From: Iris pallida
Taxonomy: Eukaryota; Streptophyta; Magnoliopsida; Asparagales; Iridaceae
Length of the DNA: 64,000 nucleotides
Reading direction: 5' to 3'
NCBI GenBank assembly: GCA_029216955.1
Contig: JANAVB010009599.1
Coordinates: forward strand, 3,856,982-3,920,981
Made by a program: the position numbers and the translations under genes. Positions 1 through 11,528 of the stretch are shown here, in pieces. The notes under the pieces were generated by a model. The model ran no database searches. It saw only the letters and a program-made list of their open reading frames with translations, and was not told the DNA's origin. Within the stretch, counting starts at the first letter, position 1. Every line of letters starts with the position of its first letter.

Positions 1-723
1 CCGTGCCATCGTGTCTTAGACCAACTTGAAACTCTATGTGACACCACCGCCCAAGTCATACGCTACATGACGGGCCTTACGATCGTGAGACTATGTGGTT
101 ATACCCAGCCGTTGAACTCATAGGACCGTGCTTGCTACTACTCCTGATAGCTTAACATAACTTGCCTAACTTACTCTGCAATAACTTGACGAGCAAAGGC
201 TGCGTTAAGCTTTGCATCATGGGAACGTGTCGTACACGCATTCGACTTTGAACAAGCAAGTTATTTGGGGTGCCTAAACTTATGCCACAAGCCGTGCAAT
301 ACAACTTAACCCGTCGGCGAGCAGAGTCTATGCCACGCCTTGGGCAAAGAGACCGTACATGCTTTATGAAGCATTTATGCGGGCGACGCCTATGAATTTG
401 GATAACTCTTAGCTTGTGGCGAATACCAACTTTTCCTTCTCCCAAGCCATGGGACGAAGGACCGAGTATCGTTTTCAAAGCACGCCGTGCACCAACTCTA
501 AGCCGACCATTGGACCTTTCCATATTCTAACTCAATTCGACCCATCGGGATTATTCCCTTTAGTTATGTGGATTCGTCTCTTTTATTATCAAGCCTACTT
601 GTGCAAGTTAAAAACATGCGATTTATTATGTGAAGGCTAAGATGAGGCAAGTTCACCAAAACTATCCCACCTGAGCGAACGGTCGTCTCGACCGAGCGGT
701 GTCTTCGAGCAGCCATTGCAAGG
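1..723. other. Unassigned degraded DNA
   Basis: I see no supported gene here. Short reading frames exist on both strands, but none carries a recognisable motif and none is clearly longer than chance. The base composition is mixed and resembles the next 2 kb, so it is probably more of the same degraded retroelement as the gag remnant at 724-1710. That assignment is inference only. Confidence 0.4.
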
Positions 724-1710
724 CTAAGTCTGAACGCCGTTGGCGTTTCGATTCCTCTGATTGACTGAGCGGGACGGAGCACTACAGGTCAGATACCGAC
801 GGAGAGACTCTTTCCCGCCAAATGGTGTTAATGTTTGCGGTTTATATTTGGGGGGATAAATCACTTTGTTCCATTCGGGAGGATAAGCTTGCCGATTCGA
901 GCTTCTGGCATTCCTCCTGTTTATTTCGTACTTTAAAACGATCACACAAGTCTCTTACCATCTCAACCAACTCCTCTGTAGAGCTAGGAGCAGGTGAGCG
1001 GGGTAAACTGTGAAGCTTGGCCTCCGAAAGAGATGATGTCCGAGGGGTAGTATGGTGATCTGTTCCCGAAGATACCCGTTGAGGGGGTATACTAGACTCT
1101 CCGTTGGCCCCAGGATTAGGACTGGAAGATGCAGGTGCCCTTTGAGTAGTCAGAGTATTCCGTATCTCAAACACCATTTGGGTCAAGGTTTGCATGGTGG
1201 AGAAGAGGGTTTTAAGGCCGTCTTCCAAGGTGTTCATGTGTCGTACAAGATCCGGAGCTGAAGCTTCGATTTCTTCTTCATCGCCACCCCCTGCCATGTA
1301 GACGGGCATGACATGGGCAGAAGTGGATGGATCGGTCGACGCTTCACTTTAAGCCTCGCTTACTTGTGGAAAGGTTGGCCTAACAGCTTCTTCTTCCGAC
1401 ACTTCGTACTGGCTGCCCCCAGCTACATCAGTGTCAGTTCCTTGGTGAATACCCTCATCTTCGAACGAGGGGTTGTTGTGGATAGTCGGGGTCTGATCAC
1501 CCCAGCTTGTATCATTGCCGAAGCTTGCCTTCTCAACCAAGTATTCTGGAACACCCTGATTGGCGAGTCTACTGCTTTGCTTTTATTCGATCGACTTTTT
1601 GATGGACCAGCCGAAGTCGAAGAGTTGATGGTTTTTCTTTCTGATGCATGGGAGTTAGAGACGACACGACACGAGGCGACCGGAGGTACTATCTCGTCGT
1701 CGATTGGCAT
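724..1710 (-). pseudogene. Degraded Gypsy-like gag N-terminal region
   Basis: Overlapping minus-strand frames (1423-1710, 1349-1540, 842-1309 and 724-945) join into one broken protein. It begins near 1710 with a polar, Ser/Thr-rich stretch. An acidic segment and a predicted helical stretch around 1180-1290 (SAPDLVRHMNTLEDGLKTLF) follow, and then a proline/serine linker. It continues into a segment near 850 (YPPKYKPQTLTPFGGKES) that resembles the start of plant Ty3/Gypsy capsid domains, where a phrase like PKFxxPxLxxFDGxxxP is usual. At least two frameshifts or stops break it, so it cannot make an intact Gag. No protease or reverse transcriptase follows before the window edge. Gypsy is my best guess; a non-autonomous relative is equally possible. 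Confidence 0.45.
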
Positions 1711-3024
1711 TCTTTTTTCATGACGATGTCAGATAGGTGCAGCGGGTTGCAATCGCTGGAATATGGATCGCCTTGGTGGTGCAGTCGTTATTTTGCAACA
1801 GCAGCAATTGATGGTGACCATAGCACAAGTATGCCCCGCGAGGGGCACATTATGCACGGAGGTCATTTCCCCCGACCTACGCCTGTGAGTGATCACATTG
1901 CGTAGGTCGTGTGGGGAGTGTTTCACATTCGCACCCATTCCGAGCACATGGTAGGGCCAAGCGCTGGGATGGTAATGTGAATGCTGAGCCCCCTGATCTG
2001 GTTCCAATGCATGAGATGCGCCTAGATCGTTGGTGGGAGAACAACATGTAAGGCGACTTGAAACCACTTTATGCGCACAGCCAACGAGGGCGCATGGGCT
2101 CGAAGTCGCAAGATTTGCCCTACCTATCTTAGTTTCATGCGCAGGAGATACGCCCAAGTGGGAAGGGGACTTTGAGAGTCGACTCGTTGCTGGTGCAAAA
2201 GCACCCGAATCAACTCTGTACAACTTACCATCAACCGCACGCATGACTTTAGTGTACATTTTTGGTTCGCTGCTGGCATAGCACATTTGAGGCGCATAGC
2301 CCATGCTGCCTTGGATTTCTTCGTACTAGCCCGTAAAGGCGCGTAGTACTCAGAATCCAATTCATCTTCGCCGTGATAGCGAGTGATTCTGTCGAAGACA
2401 GATGTTTTCTCCTACGCATCAAAGCTCATGCGCGGGAGGTTGGCTGCGCCCTTGTTCCATCGGCTCATCTTCTTCGACTGAAAAGAAGATGGTTGGGAGC
2501 TGCAGTCAACGCTGCGCTTCCCTGGCAGATGCGCTGCGCTAGTGGCAATGTTTTGCATGCTGAGAACGTTAGCAGAAAGGGAGGACGACGACAGCGCATC
2601 CCCTTCAGTAGTGGTACCCGGCATATCACCTTTGCACGCCAGACTTGACGGGTCTTCTTCGGTTTTGGTAGCCGCTTCGAAGGTCTCGTGCTGCCTTCAA
2701 AGATGAACTCCTCGTATGTATTAATTGAGGCATACCACAAGCATCTTGTCGGAGCTGCCGAGCTTGTTGTCTTTAGACTGCGACACGACCTTCTTGTTGG
2801 AGGAAAAAGTGGACCCCGGCAGAGTCGCTAGCTTGTTTGCTATTAAAACAAGGTTGTTTGATTGAACTTTGTATTTAATTACAAACAGAATAGAGTATAA
2901 TGTAGGATTTAAATGTAATCCTAGGAGTTAACTTTTGTTTTTTTTGTCTGGGAACTGTGGCGATGGAGTGAGTGGTTGACTCTGTTGATGATCTAACGAT
3001 GATCTTGAACTCCCTGAGAGTCTA
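1711..3024. other. Probable retroelement leader/LTR DNA, unresolved
   Basis: No gene can be supported. The stretch would lie upstream of the minus-strand gag remnant, so it may hold its untranslated leader. It contains several GCGCATG-like words that recur at 6.5-8.0 kb on the other side of the 3025-6383 insertion, which suggests that both sides belong to one interrupted element. I could not find a convincing primer-binding site or LTR boundary. Confidence 0.35.
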
Positions 3025-4101
3025 TGTCACGACCCGATCCCAAATTATTGGGTCGAACCGGATCATGCCCAGCCTGCTTCGTTGTGAGACAGCGGCAGTA
3101 AACTGTTCTATATACAGTTATTCACAACAACATCTATACATTTGTCACAACTCGAATATACGAAAATTTAAAAACTTTTATTCAACAATTGAAAAGTACA
3201 ACTGGAAATGAAAGAACTGAAATAAAGTGCTGAATTCAAATTGACAAACTCCAATACAATAAAACTAGAAAACTGGAAAACAACTAGCTAGGCGGTCGGC
3301 TCATCGGCCTCAGGTTCTGCGTCCTCCAAGGGAGACTCTGGCAACACTATATGGTACAATACCGGGTCATAGTAGCTATTGTACAATAGCTCAACATCCT
3401 TAATGTTACCTAAAAATGTTGGTCTCCAGTCAGGAGGGAGCAAGTACGAATATGTATCTCACATTTCAAGTAATAATAGAAAAGTGTAGGCTAAACAGTT
3501 GAAACAATATTTTCCAGCAATTTAACAATTTAAAACAATGTGATTTGAATGTGTAAACGTCTATGACCGGCTTGGGTTGTACAATAGCATCCTAGCGATG
3601 CGATACGACTTATCCCTGTGTGTAAGAGGGGTAAGCTTGCACAATAATGCAATATAAGGGGTATTGGCCATAAACGTTACACTATTCCACCAATCCCCAC
3701 AATCAATATCAATCAATATTTGAACCCTAGGAGAGGGTTCCGTGTAGCAATGTGGTTTAAATATACAACTTGACAATTACTAAATAAAATATAAGAAAAC
3801 ATAACCGTAACTTGCCTCTGTTGATTGACTGGATCGGGAAAGTCGGTACCGAGGAGGAAGTCAAGTACGTCTCCGAGATCCTACAGTTGAGAACCTTGAC
3901 TTAGAACCATAATGAAATTATTCTAGGTGTGCTTGCAATCTCTAGAAGCAGACCATAGTCATGTTTTAAGTTATTAATTAATCTACCGAAAATTGTCTAA
4001 CGTCGAAATCTACGTTCGTTATCATTTTAATTGAATAAATCGGTTATTGATTAATTGGAAAAAATAGCAATTACCGGTTAATTTGGCAAAACTTTGTATT
4101 T

Positions 4102-4233
<132 letters not shown>

Positions 4234-5037
4234 CTATATAACTAGGCTTTTTCTTTTAAATGAGAAAACATGTTAATTGCTAAATTACTAGATTATTTAT
4301 TATGAGAAAACTTAATAATTTTCTTTATAAAATATATATCTATTTTATATTCTACGCGTTTAACGGCGAAATCAACATTCCAGAAAAATAAGAAAAAGCT
4401 ACGCTACACAATACAGGGTCACAGAGAAATAAAGAAAAAATTGGACTTATGCCCTTACAAATTATTTACATAAATTAAATAATCCTAAGGCGAGCTCTGA
4501 GTGCCGCGAACGGTCCAAACAGTAGGCCGAGGCCCTACACCATAAATACTAAAAGCAGTACCAATTCTAAAATAAATTATAATTAAATTAAAAATTAAAG
4601 AGTCTCAAACTTGGTCGTGCAATCTCATGTTGCTGGCTTACGCCTCAACGTACAGAAAACCCTGTAGCCTTTGCGTTTTGCCGAAGCTCATTCGACCGAT
4701 GCGGTCGTCGCCTAACAGGGTATACAACTCACAAAAATCCACGTTTAAAACCAACAAAAATTTGTAAATCATTTTCAAGGACCGGATTTGAAAATAGATT
4801 TTTGTTTTACCAATTTACTAAATTTAATTAAATACTTTTATTTTGAAAATCTTTCCGAAAATTTCGGCAGCACCTCCTCTGTAACTGGGACAACCCAATC
4901 CTGGGAGGATGCCAATCCGCAACACAAATAAATATCCCAAACCAGGGATCACTAATTACCAACCCAAAAATGAATATCCAACCCAAAATAATAATCCACG
5001 GCCAAAAATAGAGCATACGAATTAAGTTAGAAAACAA

Positions 5038-5207
5038 CCACAGAACCTATCCGAAAATAATCACTAACCCACAGGATATAAACATTAGCCAAACAAGCTA
5101 ATTAGAACCAAACCACAGAACCAATTTCGAAAATAATCACTAACCCACAGGATATAAACATTAGCCAAGCAAGCTAATTAGAACCAAACCACAGAACCAA
5201 TTCCGAA
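5038..5207. repeat. 75-76-bp tandem duplication
   Basis: A unit starting CCACAGAACC begins at 5038, again at 5113, and a partial third begins at 5189. The first two copies differ at only a few positions, so the duplication is fairly recent relative to the surrounding LTR. Confidence 0.9.
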
Positions 5208-5349
5208 CCGAACTCGGAAGAAGTATCCCCAAGCGCAACTAGTGAAACCGATCCCCGCGTCGGGGTCGGGACCGCGTCATCACAGACTATCTATGGGAGG
5301 GACACGGGGACACGAAGTTATACCTCAAATGCTCGACTAGAGCTCTCAG

Positions 5350-5854
5350 ATGAAAATATTAGAAGAAAGAAATCCGCGGACAGCGGGAAATGGCTCGAAA
5401 AAGCGCTGCGGAACTCGGGGCAGTGCTGGGGCGGAGCCGACAGGGCTCGTGGTCATGCCAGGAAGGCGCTGGCCGGCTGCACGGGGACTCGGGAGTCGCC
5501 GGGGGCAGATCTGGCCGACGGGACAGCACTGGCCGGACGGGCACGGCCGGCGGGGGCGCTGGCCGGACGGGAACGGGGTCGCCGGGGTGCTGGGATCCGA
5601 TGCACGGGAGCCGCGCGGGGCGGACGAGGCAGGGGCGGCCTCGGGAACAGCGCGGAGGGACGGGATGCGCCGGAGGGACGCCGGCGGGAGGCAGGGCGCC
5701 GGGAGGCGGGCGCGTGGGCGGCATGGGGCGGGGGTTGGCCGGAGCTGGCCGGACGGGTGGAGGTGTCGGGCTGGACTCGACGGAGGAGGGCGCGGGGCAT
5801 GGGTCGGGGCTCTGGAGAGGGGGAAGAGATGGGGAAGGGTTTGAGAGAGAGTGA
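5350..5854. other. GC-rich, ORF-permissive block in LTR
   Basis: This block is strongly GC-rich, with many GGCCGG and CGGGGC words, while its surroundings are AT-rich. It is open in two plus frames and two minus frames at once. Such multi-frame openness reflects composition, not coding. The predicted peptides are Gly/Arg/Ala or Pro/Arg/Ala low complexity with no domain. A purine-rich tail (GAGAGAG) follows at 5850-5990. I treat it as an LTR compositional module, perhaps a promoter/CpG segment, not a gene. Confidence 0.6.
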
Positions 5855-6220
5855 GAGGAAATGAAATGAGATTGAGAGAATGGGGGAAAAGGAGCTGGGA
5901 GTGGTTTTAAGAAGGAGGGGAGTATGGAGAGAAAGAAGGGGGATAGAGAGAGTGGGTGGAGTGAAGGGAAAGGAGGAGAAGAAGGAATAGGTCGTGGGAA
6001 GCCAGGTATTCGAAATAGGTTTAGTTAGAATTATTTTTTTAAACCAAAATATATATATATTAATAACCAGAAATTAAAAGGAAGGAATAAGGACGGGTTC
6101 GGAAAACGGGATCCGATATCCGGACTCGGGGTCGAACCCCGGACACAGGATCGGGACAGAGCCACAATAAAAAATCCAAATAATTAATTTTTAAAAAATA
6201 ATATTTTCCTGATCCGACTA

Positions 6221-6222
<2 letters not shown>

Positions 6223-6279
<57 letters not shown>
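6223..6279. repeat. (AAT)n microsatellite
   Basis: An uninterrupted ATA/AAT triplet run just inside the right end of the solo-LTR-like element. Confidence 0.97.
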
Positions 6280-7345
6280 CTAGCTAATAACTCTAAGACT
6301 ATGATAGTGCAACCAAAATCTGATGTTCAAACCAAAAGTACAATAATTCCATTAATCTAATAATCAAGAATGCGGGTTTTACAGTCTAGGTTACTCTGGG
6401 ACTGGCAACGACTTGAAGACGATTGAAACTCTTGCAAGTGCTCTGGGTGCCAATGTGGTTGAAAAGTTCAGGAAGTGTGGAGCTTCGAGCTTGGAACTTG
6501 GAGAGATTGAATGAAGGAATGATCCTTCTATTTATAGGAAGCAATATGATCTGCTTATGCACACATATGCGATGCGTGCGTGGCGAGCTTGCACGTAGGT
6601 ATGCCACGTGGTTGACTTTGTTGGGCGCATGGACGATGCGCCCAGGAGTTTGAGCTGAATCTGTTCGAACTGCACTGCTGAGCTGCGGAGGAGCTAACAC
6701 ATGGCAGTTGTTGAGATTTGGTTATTGCTGAGATCTTGGGTGGTTGGCACCTATTCGTAAGCAGAATTGAGTCAATGACACATGGCACGTGTTCATGGCT
6801 CAAAGATCTCGGATTTGGTGGAGAATGATCTGTCAGGATGCGCCTAGGATCTAGCGCATGAGAAGACTTGGTCCATGACTTTTAGGGGTCAAAAACAAGT
6901 CTGGACGCATGGCTTTTGAGGCGCATGGAGAGCTTTGGGCGCATGGATGTGGAGACGCATGCGAAGTTTTGGGCGCATGATTGCGGAGGTGCATGCGGGT
7001 GATCAGTCGGCCACGTGGTGGGGCACAACTGTAACCGACAAAAAAAAAAGTAATTATGAGGCTGACGTCCGTGGCTCTTCGTTTTTTGTAAAATCTGTCA
7101 ACTGCTCAGTCTTTGGGAAGCGTAATGATGGTTCTGTCACATAGCATTAAATGCTTGATGGGTGACGAGCATCCGCTACGTGGCGCATCTCCTTTTATCA
7201 GCTTTGTCGAGTCTTTCGAGACTTGAATTGATGATTTTTGACTTAGCTGAATTTGAGGTGGCAGATTCATCACCATTAATACAAGTTCATTGCACTAATT
7301 TTGGGATAGTTGCCACTTGGCACATGGGTTTGATTTGCCCTAGCT

Positions 7346-7354
7346 TATAAATAG
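7346..7354 (+). promoter_or_regulatory. Candidate TATA box of LTR-like region
   Basis: TATAAATAG is preceded by a short C-rich run. It lies about 30 bp upstream of a TTTCACACGACTT stretch that could be a transcript start. The call is contextual only; there is no defined gene downstream. Confidence 0.4.
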
Positions 7355-7749
7355 CAGCGGTGAGCGAGAGTTTGTTCGTATTTCACACGACTTCTCGACA
7401 AAGATGAACTCGACCGATCCTCCTCCTTGGCAAGACGTTGCACTGTGGGTTATGGATCTCCTTGTTTGAAGAAGCTTTGACGATGAACTCCTTCAGAAGA
7501 CTGAGAGGTGCCGGTTGATCTATGGACATAACAGCTTATGTTCGAACCCCTTGTCAGCAGTGTTCTTCTATAAGATGGCGTTGGGTTCCTGTTGCATCCA
7601 AAGATCGGGGTCGTCGTGCCCCGACTTCCGTTATGCTGGATGAGCCACCGGGTTCGGATTGATTGCCAACCCACGTTCTGCTCAATAAGTGCTTAATTAG
7701 GCGAAGCACTTTGCATTGAAGAGGAAGTGATTCGCTCTGATGAGGAGGA

Positions 7750-7818
7750 GTGATGCGCCTACGCTGAGACGTCGGAGTGATGCGCCTAGATGAAACGTCA
7801 AAGTGATGCGCCTAGCTG
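7750..7818 (+). repeat. Three 26-27-bp repeats of GTGATGCGCCTA
   Basis: The phrase GTGATGCGCCTA starts at 7750, 7777 and 7803, each followed by a related GA(A/G)ACGTC-like stretch. It is a small tandem array built from the same word that is scattered over 1.9-2.6 kb and 6.5-8.0 kb. Confidence 0.8.
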
Positions 7819-8400
7819 TAGTTTATTCTTTTTCTTTATAGTAGACTTTTTGTTGTCACAAAGAGTTTGGACATGTAATAGACTTTTGATATGGAATAAA
7901 AAATCAATCTTTATGTGCCTCTTCTACTTGTTGTCTTCTGAATGATGTGCCGACACTCTGTCTTTGAATTCTTTAGCGCATGATGTGTTGGGGTGCATGG
8001 CGTTTTGGGGCGCATAGGAGTTTTGACTCCTTTTTATTTTTTCATTTCTTTTTAAAAATCTTGATTCGGTTGCCTGGTCTTCCGTAGACCTGTTCTCACG
8101 TAATCCCGTTATGGGATTCATGGGAGATCGCGAGATATTATCCTGGACATGATCGATGGTCCAGATATATGTTTAAAAAAACAGTTTATCTGTTTTGATA
8201 TAACAAACCTTTCTCTCTCTCGTTTGAAAACCAGCTCGCACAGAAGAGAAAAACAACCATAACCTTTCTCCTCCGTCCAACTTCTCCTTCGGGAAAAGGC
8301 TGTGATCATTCGTGGATTCACCACCGGGTGCACGGTGTTGTGGATCGAACAGATTCGTTGTATCTCGGGAATAGATTGCGTAGAACTCGTTGCACTATTC

Positions 8401-9640
8401 GTGGGGACAAAATTTTATTCTAAGGACAGCGTTGTAACGCGCCTCGGATCAATACTTTTAGTTCCTGTTTTTAATTTTTAATTCTTCTGGTGTTAGGAAT
8501 TTGACAAAGTTGTTCCGTTTCGTAATGTTAAATGGTTCGACGTCCCCTTAAAAATAGACAAAGCAACTGCTGATTTCTCAAGGCCAAGTGTGACATGCCG
8601 CTTTCGGCCCGAGTTCGCATTAACCTTCAAGGGAAGCGCAGCTACTGGCAAGCCTGTGTCTTTGAAGACCGCCTTAGTACTGCGATGGGTGTAGACATCT
8701 CGGCCATCCTGTCTTGGCGTGCAAAAGGATTCCTAAGATCCTGCCAAGACCGAGGATCGACGAAAAAGGAAAGCAAGTCCATGGGATACCAGAGCAAAAC
8801 ATCTTGGCCTCCACACAGGAGAATGAAGCTGCAGGGGATAGAAATACTCGGAAGTCACTTACGACAATTGACGCTAATGCAGCTCCACTTCCTCCAAAGC
8901 TCCAGCAATCACAGAGACGACTAATAACACTCAGTGAACTCCTACTTCAGGGGCTTGCCCTTCCACTGGAACCACCCCGCACCCCCCAATCCCCCCCAAT
9001 TACGAATATATAGACCCCAACAACATCAAAGCGAGTAATTTGGAACAAGCCTCGATGCCCTCTAAACCCAGCAAGGAAGGGGACCCTCAAGTCCAGGGTC
9101 CGTTCTTCTCTTGGCCTCGCTCAGAGTAGGGGGAGCAGTAGAGCTCGGGTCTTGAATCGTAGGAAAGGCTTAGCAACTCTCGGCATAGCGCTCACCCACG
9201 CACTAGTGATGCCAGCACCTATGTTAGCTCGGGAGAGTATTTCTGCAACGGAGGTTTCCACTCTGTCTGAGGGGCCCTGCTAGAGGCAGGTTGCCAGCAG
9301 CCCCCCATCTGCTGCCCCAGGATTGTTGGACAGTTTTCCTGAGTCGTCTCCAATGACTGGGATGAGGAGCTTCCCTCCGATAATCCCTCGCAGAGGGGGC
9401 CGATTATCCTAGGGTCAGTGAGGCGAGGGTCTCCACTGTGGCGGTGGAAGAACAGTCGTCTTCTGTTGGGCAGGAGGCCAAGGGCATTACCCCGTGGAGG
9501 CTATTATTAAAGCTCCGGCCAGTAAAAAGCTGGCAAAAAGATAAGCGATCACCCCAAGTCACATAAGCAAGCAGCAGAACGACGCAGGAGTACCAGATCT
9601 TGCTCTAAGGCTACTCCCAACTCCTCATCCCTTCCTCTTA
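8401..9640 (+). pseudogene. Putative LINE 5' part (ORF1-like), broken
   Basis: Two overlapping plus frames (8595-8924 and 8714-9013) share a frameshift. The combined protein is basic and then Pro/Gln/Ser rich, as in the linker parts of LINE ORF1 proteins, but no zinc knuckle or RNA-binding motif is certain. From 9040 to 9640 all frames are interrupted. Assignment to the LINE rests on position: it directly precedes the endonuclease region, same strand, with no boundary seen between them. The LINE start is undefined. Confidence 0.4.
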
Positions 9641-10700
9641 ATGTTTAAGATCCTTTTTGGAATCTTCTTGGGATTGCTAATCATTGCACCATTCAGAGAC
9701 TCGAAGCATTGTGTAGAATGCACAAAATTGATATCATCGGCATCATTGAACCTAAGATGCCCTGCGAGCATCTCAGTAAATTCCAAATGAAACTGGGTTT
9801 CCCTTATGGGCTCGACAACAAGAAAGGCATTTGGGTTTTGGCAAAGTCGATAATTGATTTGGTTGATTCATTTGATCAGGAGTTAACCTGTTGTTTTGTT
9901 CCACCAGGACTTCAGAAGAAGTTATTTGTCACTGTAGTGCATGGTTATAACGACAAAGCCGGAAGAGCGTTCCTCTGGGACAGGTTTTTGTCACTTAACC
10001 AGAATATGTTGACTGCCCTTGGGCGATCGGAGAAGATTTCAATGCCATCACCAATACTGAAGAGAAGCGGGGAGGGGAGGGGGTGGGGTGGGGTGGGGAG
10101 GCCACTGGATCCTATATCGATTATGGAATTCTCAGCTTTCATTGTAGCGGCTATGCTTACCACTCTCCCGACAGAGGGAAGCATCTTCACTTGATGCAAC
10201 AATAGAGAAGGTGAAAACAAGCAATTTTCTTGGCTCGACAGGGTGTTGATTAATTATCAGTGGCTAAGCAACACACATTCGTCGGCAGTGAACCACCTCA
10301 ACTGTCTGGAATCCGATCACTCTCCCCTCCTCTAGGTGACCTAAGTTTTCACACCTTTGGTAACTAAAAGGTTTAGTTTTTTTTGTGTTTGTGGGTGCAA
10401 CACACATATTTTAGCAAGGTGGCCCAACATGCGTGGGGCTTGGTTGATCATACAGACCCGATGATCAGGTTGGTTTTCATATTGAAAGTGACCAAGAAGG
10501 CTTTGGCTAGGTGGAGTTGATTGTCATTTGTGGACATTTTCCAGTAAGTTATAAGCGCGGAGCTGAAACTTGAGCTAGCTGAGGCGAGCTTCAAACTGGA
10601 CGATAACAAGGAGAACAAAAAAGACGTGCATGAGGCGCAAGCCGAGTTGAAGAGAAGTCTCACGGTCGAAGATGAATTTTGGAAGCAAAAGGCTCGTATC
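9641..10700 (+). pseudogene. LINE ORF2, endonuclease region (segment 1 of 3)
   Basis: This is the apurinic-type endonuclease domain of an L1-like non-LTR retrotransposon. That enzyme nicks target DNA to prime reverse transcription. The first block reads LCRMHKIDIIGIIEPKMP at about 9709-9765, the usual early endonuclease motif with its catalytic Glu. A later block, GEDFNAITNTEEKRGG near 10032-10080, is the family GDFN motif, and it lies in another frame. A third block near 10230-10330 includes SWLDRVLINYQW and ends in ESDHSPLL, the terminal SDH motif. A helical linker (10560-10690) follows and ends DEFWKQKARI, the phrase that comes before reverse transcriptase. Frameshifts make it a pseudogene. 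A GGGGAGG run near 10070 sits at one frameshift. The reading continues exactly after the Copia insertion at 16438. Confidence 0.85.
10696..10700. repeat. TSD GTATC, left copy (Copia 1)
   Basis: GTATC directly precedes the left LTR; the same five bases follow the right LTR at 16433-16437. Removing the element restores the LINE reading frame (ARI followed by KWDLKGDKTP), which independently confirms the insertion point. Confidence 0.97.
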
Positions 10701-11511
10701 TGTTGGGAAAGAAACGTGGAAACCTTTCCCCAAACCGGAGAGTACCTGCGAGAGGACCGAGCAATACAACGCACGAACCAAAAACAACCACACAAAAACA
10801 GTCCACGCAGACACAGAGAATTTTTGACGTGGAAACCCTTGCGGGAAAAACCACGGGACGATCGGAGTCCAACCCTGAGAAGCCTCCACTAATGGAATAG
10901 AAGAATTACACCCTCTACAAACTCCTCCGATCCAAATCGGATCCCCACAACACTCAGAGATAAGAACAATGATCACAAGGCTACGAAGAACGAGAACGAC
11001 GAGTAGAGATTACCCGAAACACGATCTCCTTCGAAAAACGACCTTCGATCCTCCGTCTTCTTCTCCGAAGTTGCAATGGCACTCTTGCCTCCTTCTCTCT
11101 CGAACTTTTTGTGTTGTCCAATACTTGCGATTATGAATTAGGGTTGAGAAAACTCAATATAACTCCCCAATCCCGCAACCAACCTGGACCGTTGGATTAG
11201 ATCCAATGATGAAAACTCATCCTAAAATCCGCTTCAGCCCCCGACGACACAGAGTTCGGCCAGAACTCTGTGTCAAGCATCCAGAACCTCACCCCACAGT
11301 ACTGGAGTGGCCAGACCGAGTTCGGCCCGAACTCGCCATGGGACCGAGTTCGGCCCGAACTCGGATCCCCTGTTCCAGAATCTCCCCCTGGGCAGCAACA
11401 GCAGCAGCGACTCTACGTCGCCCACTTCCCGAGCTTCTTCGACACACGAACGGCGCTCGTCGCACTCCGGGGTCTTCTCCACATAGGTTGGGAACCCCAC
11501 CCACTCCAACA
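10701..11511 (-). repeat. Copia 1 LTR (3' LTR)
   Basis: 811 bp, TG...CA ended, with inverted ends TGTTGG / CCAACA. It is nearly identical to 15622-16432. Open frames inside it on both strands (for example 10575-10976) are repeated word for word in the other LTR and encode nothing recognisable. Confidence 0.97.
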
Positions 11512-11526
11512 AATCTCCCCCTTCAC
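11512..11526 (-). promoter_or_regulatory. Copia 1 polypurine tract
   Basis: On the minus strand, GTGAAGGGGGAGATT lies directly against the 3' LTR. A purine run at this place primes plus-strand DNA synthesis in LTR elements. Confidence 0.85.
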
Positions 11527-11528
11527 AA

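Larger units (their letters stand above)
6389..8400. other. LTR-like DNA with dispersed GCGCATG words
   Basis: This continues the sequence interrupted at 3024. No protein-coding gene is supported. It carries many copies of GCGCATG or GATGCGCC words (for example near 6627, 6838, 6905, 6940, 6972, 7752 and 7978). It also has a candidate TATA box at 7346-7354 followed by a gene-start-like region, which fits an LTR promoter read on the plus strand. The far boundary near 8.4 kb is not defined by a duplication that I can see. Confidence 0.4.

Noticed and set aside
5359..5854. Overlapping 115-164-residue open frames on both strands
   Set aside because: GC-rich composition opens several frames at once; the products are low-complexity Gly/Arg/Ala or Pro/Arg with no domain. 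It is part of an LTR.
10575..10976. Open frames inside the Copia 1 LTR, repeated at 15523-15897
   Set aside because: They are LTR sequence duplicated by reverse transcription, with no domain; frames on both strands are equally open.
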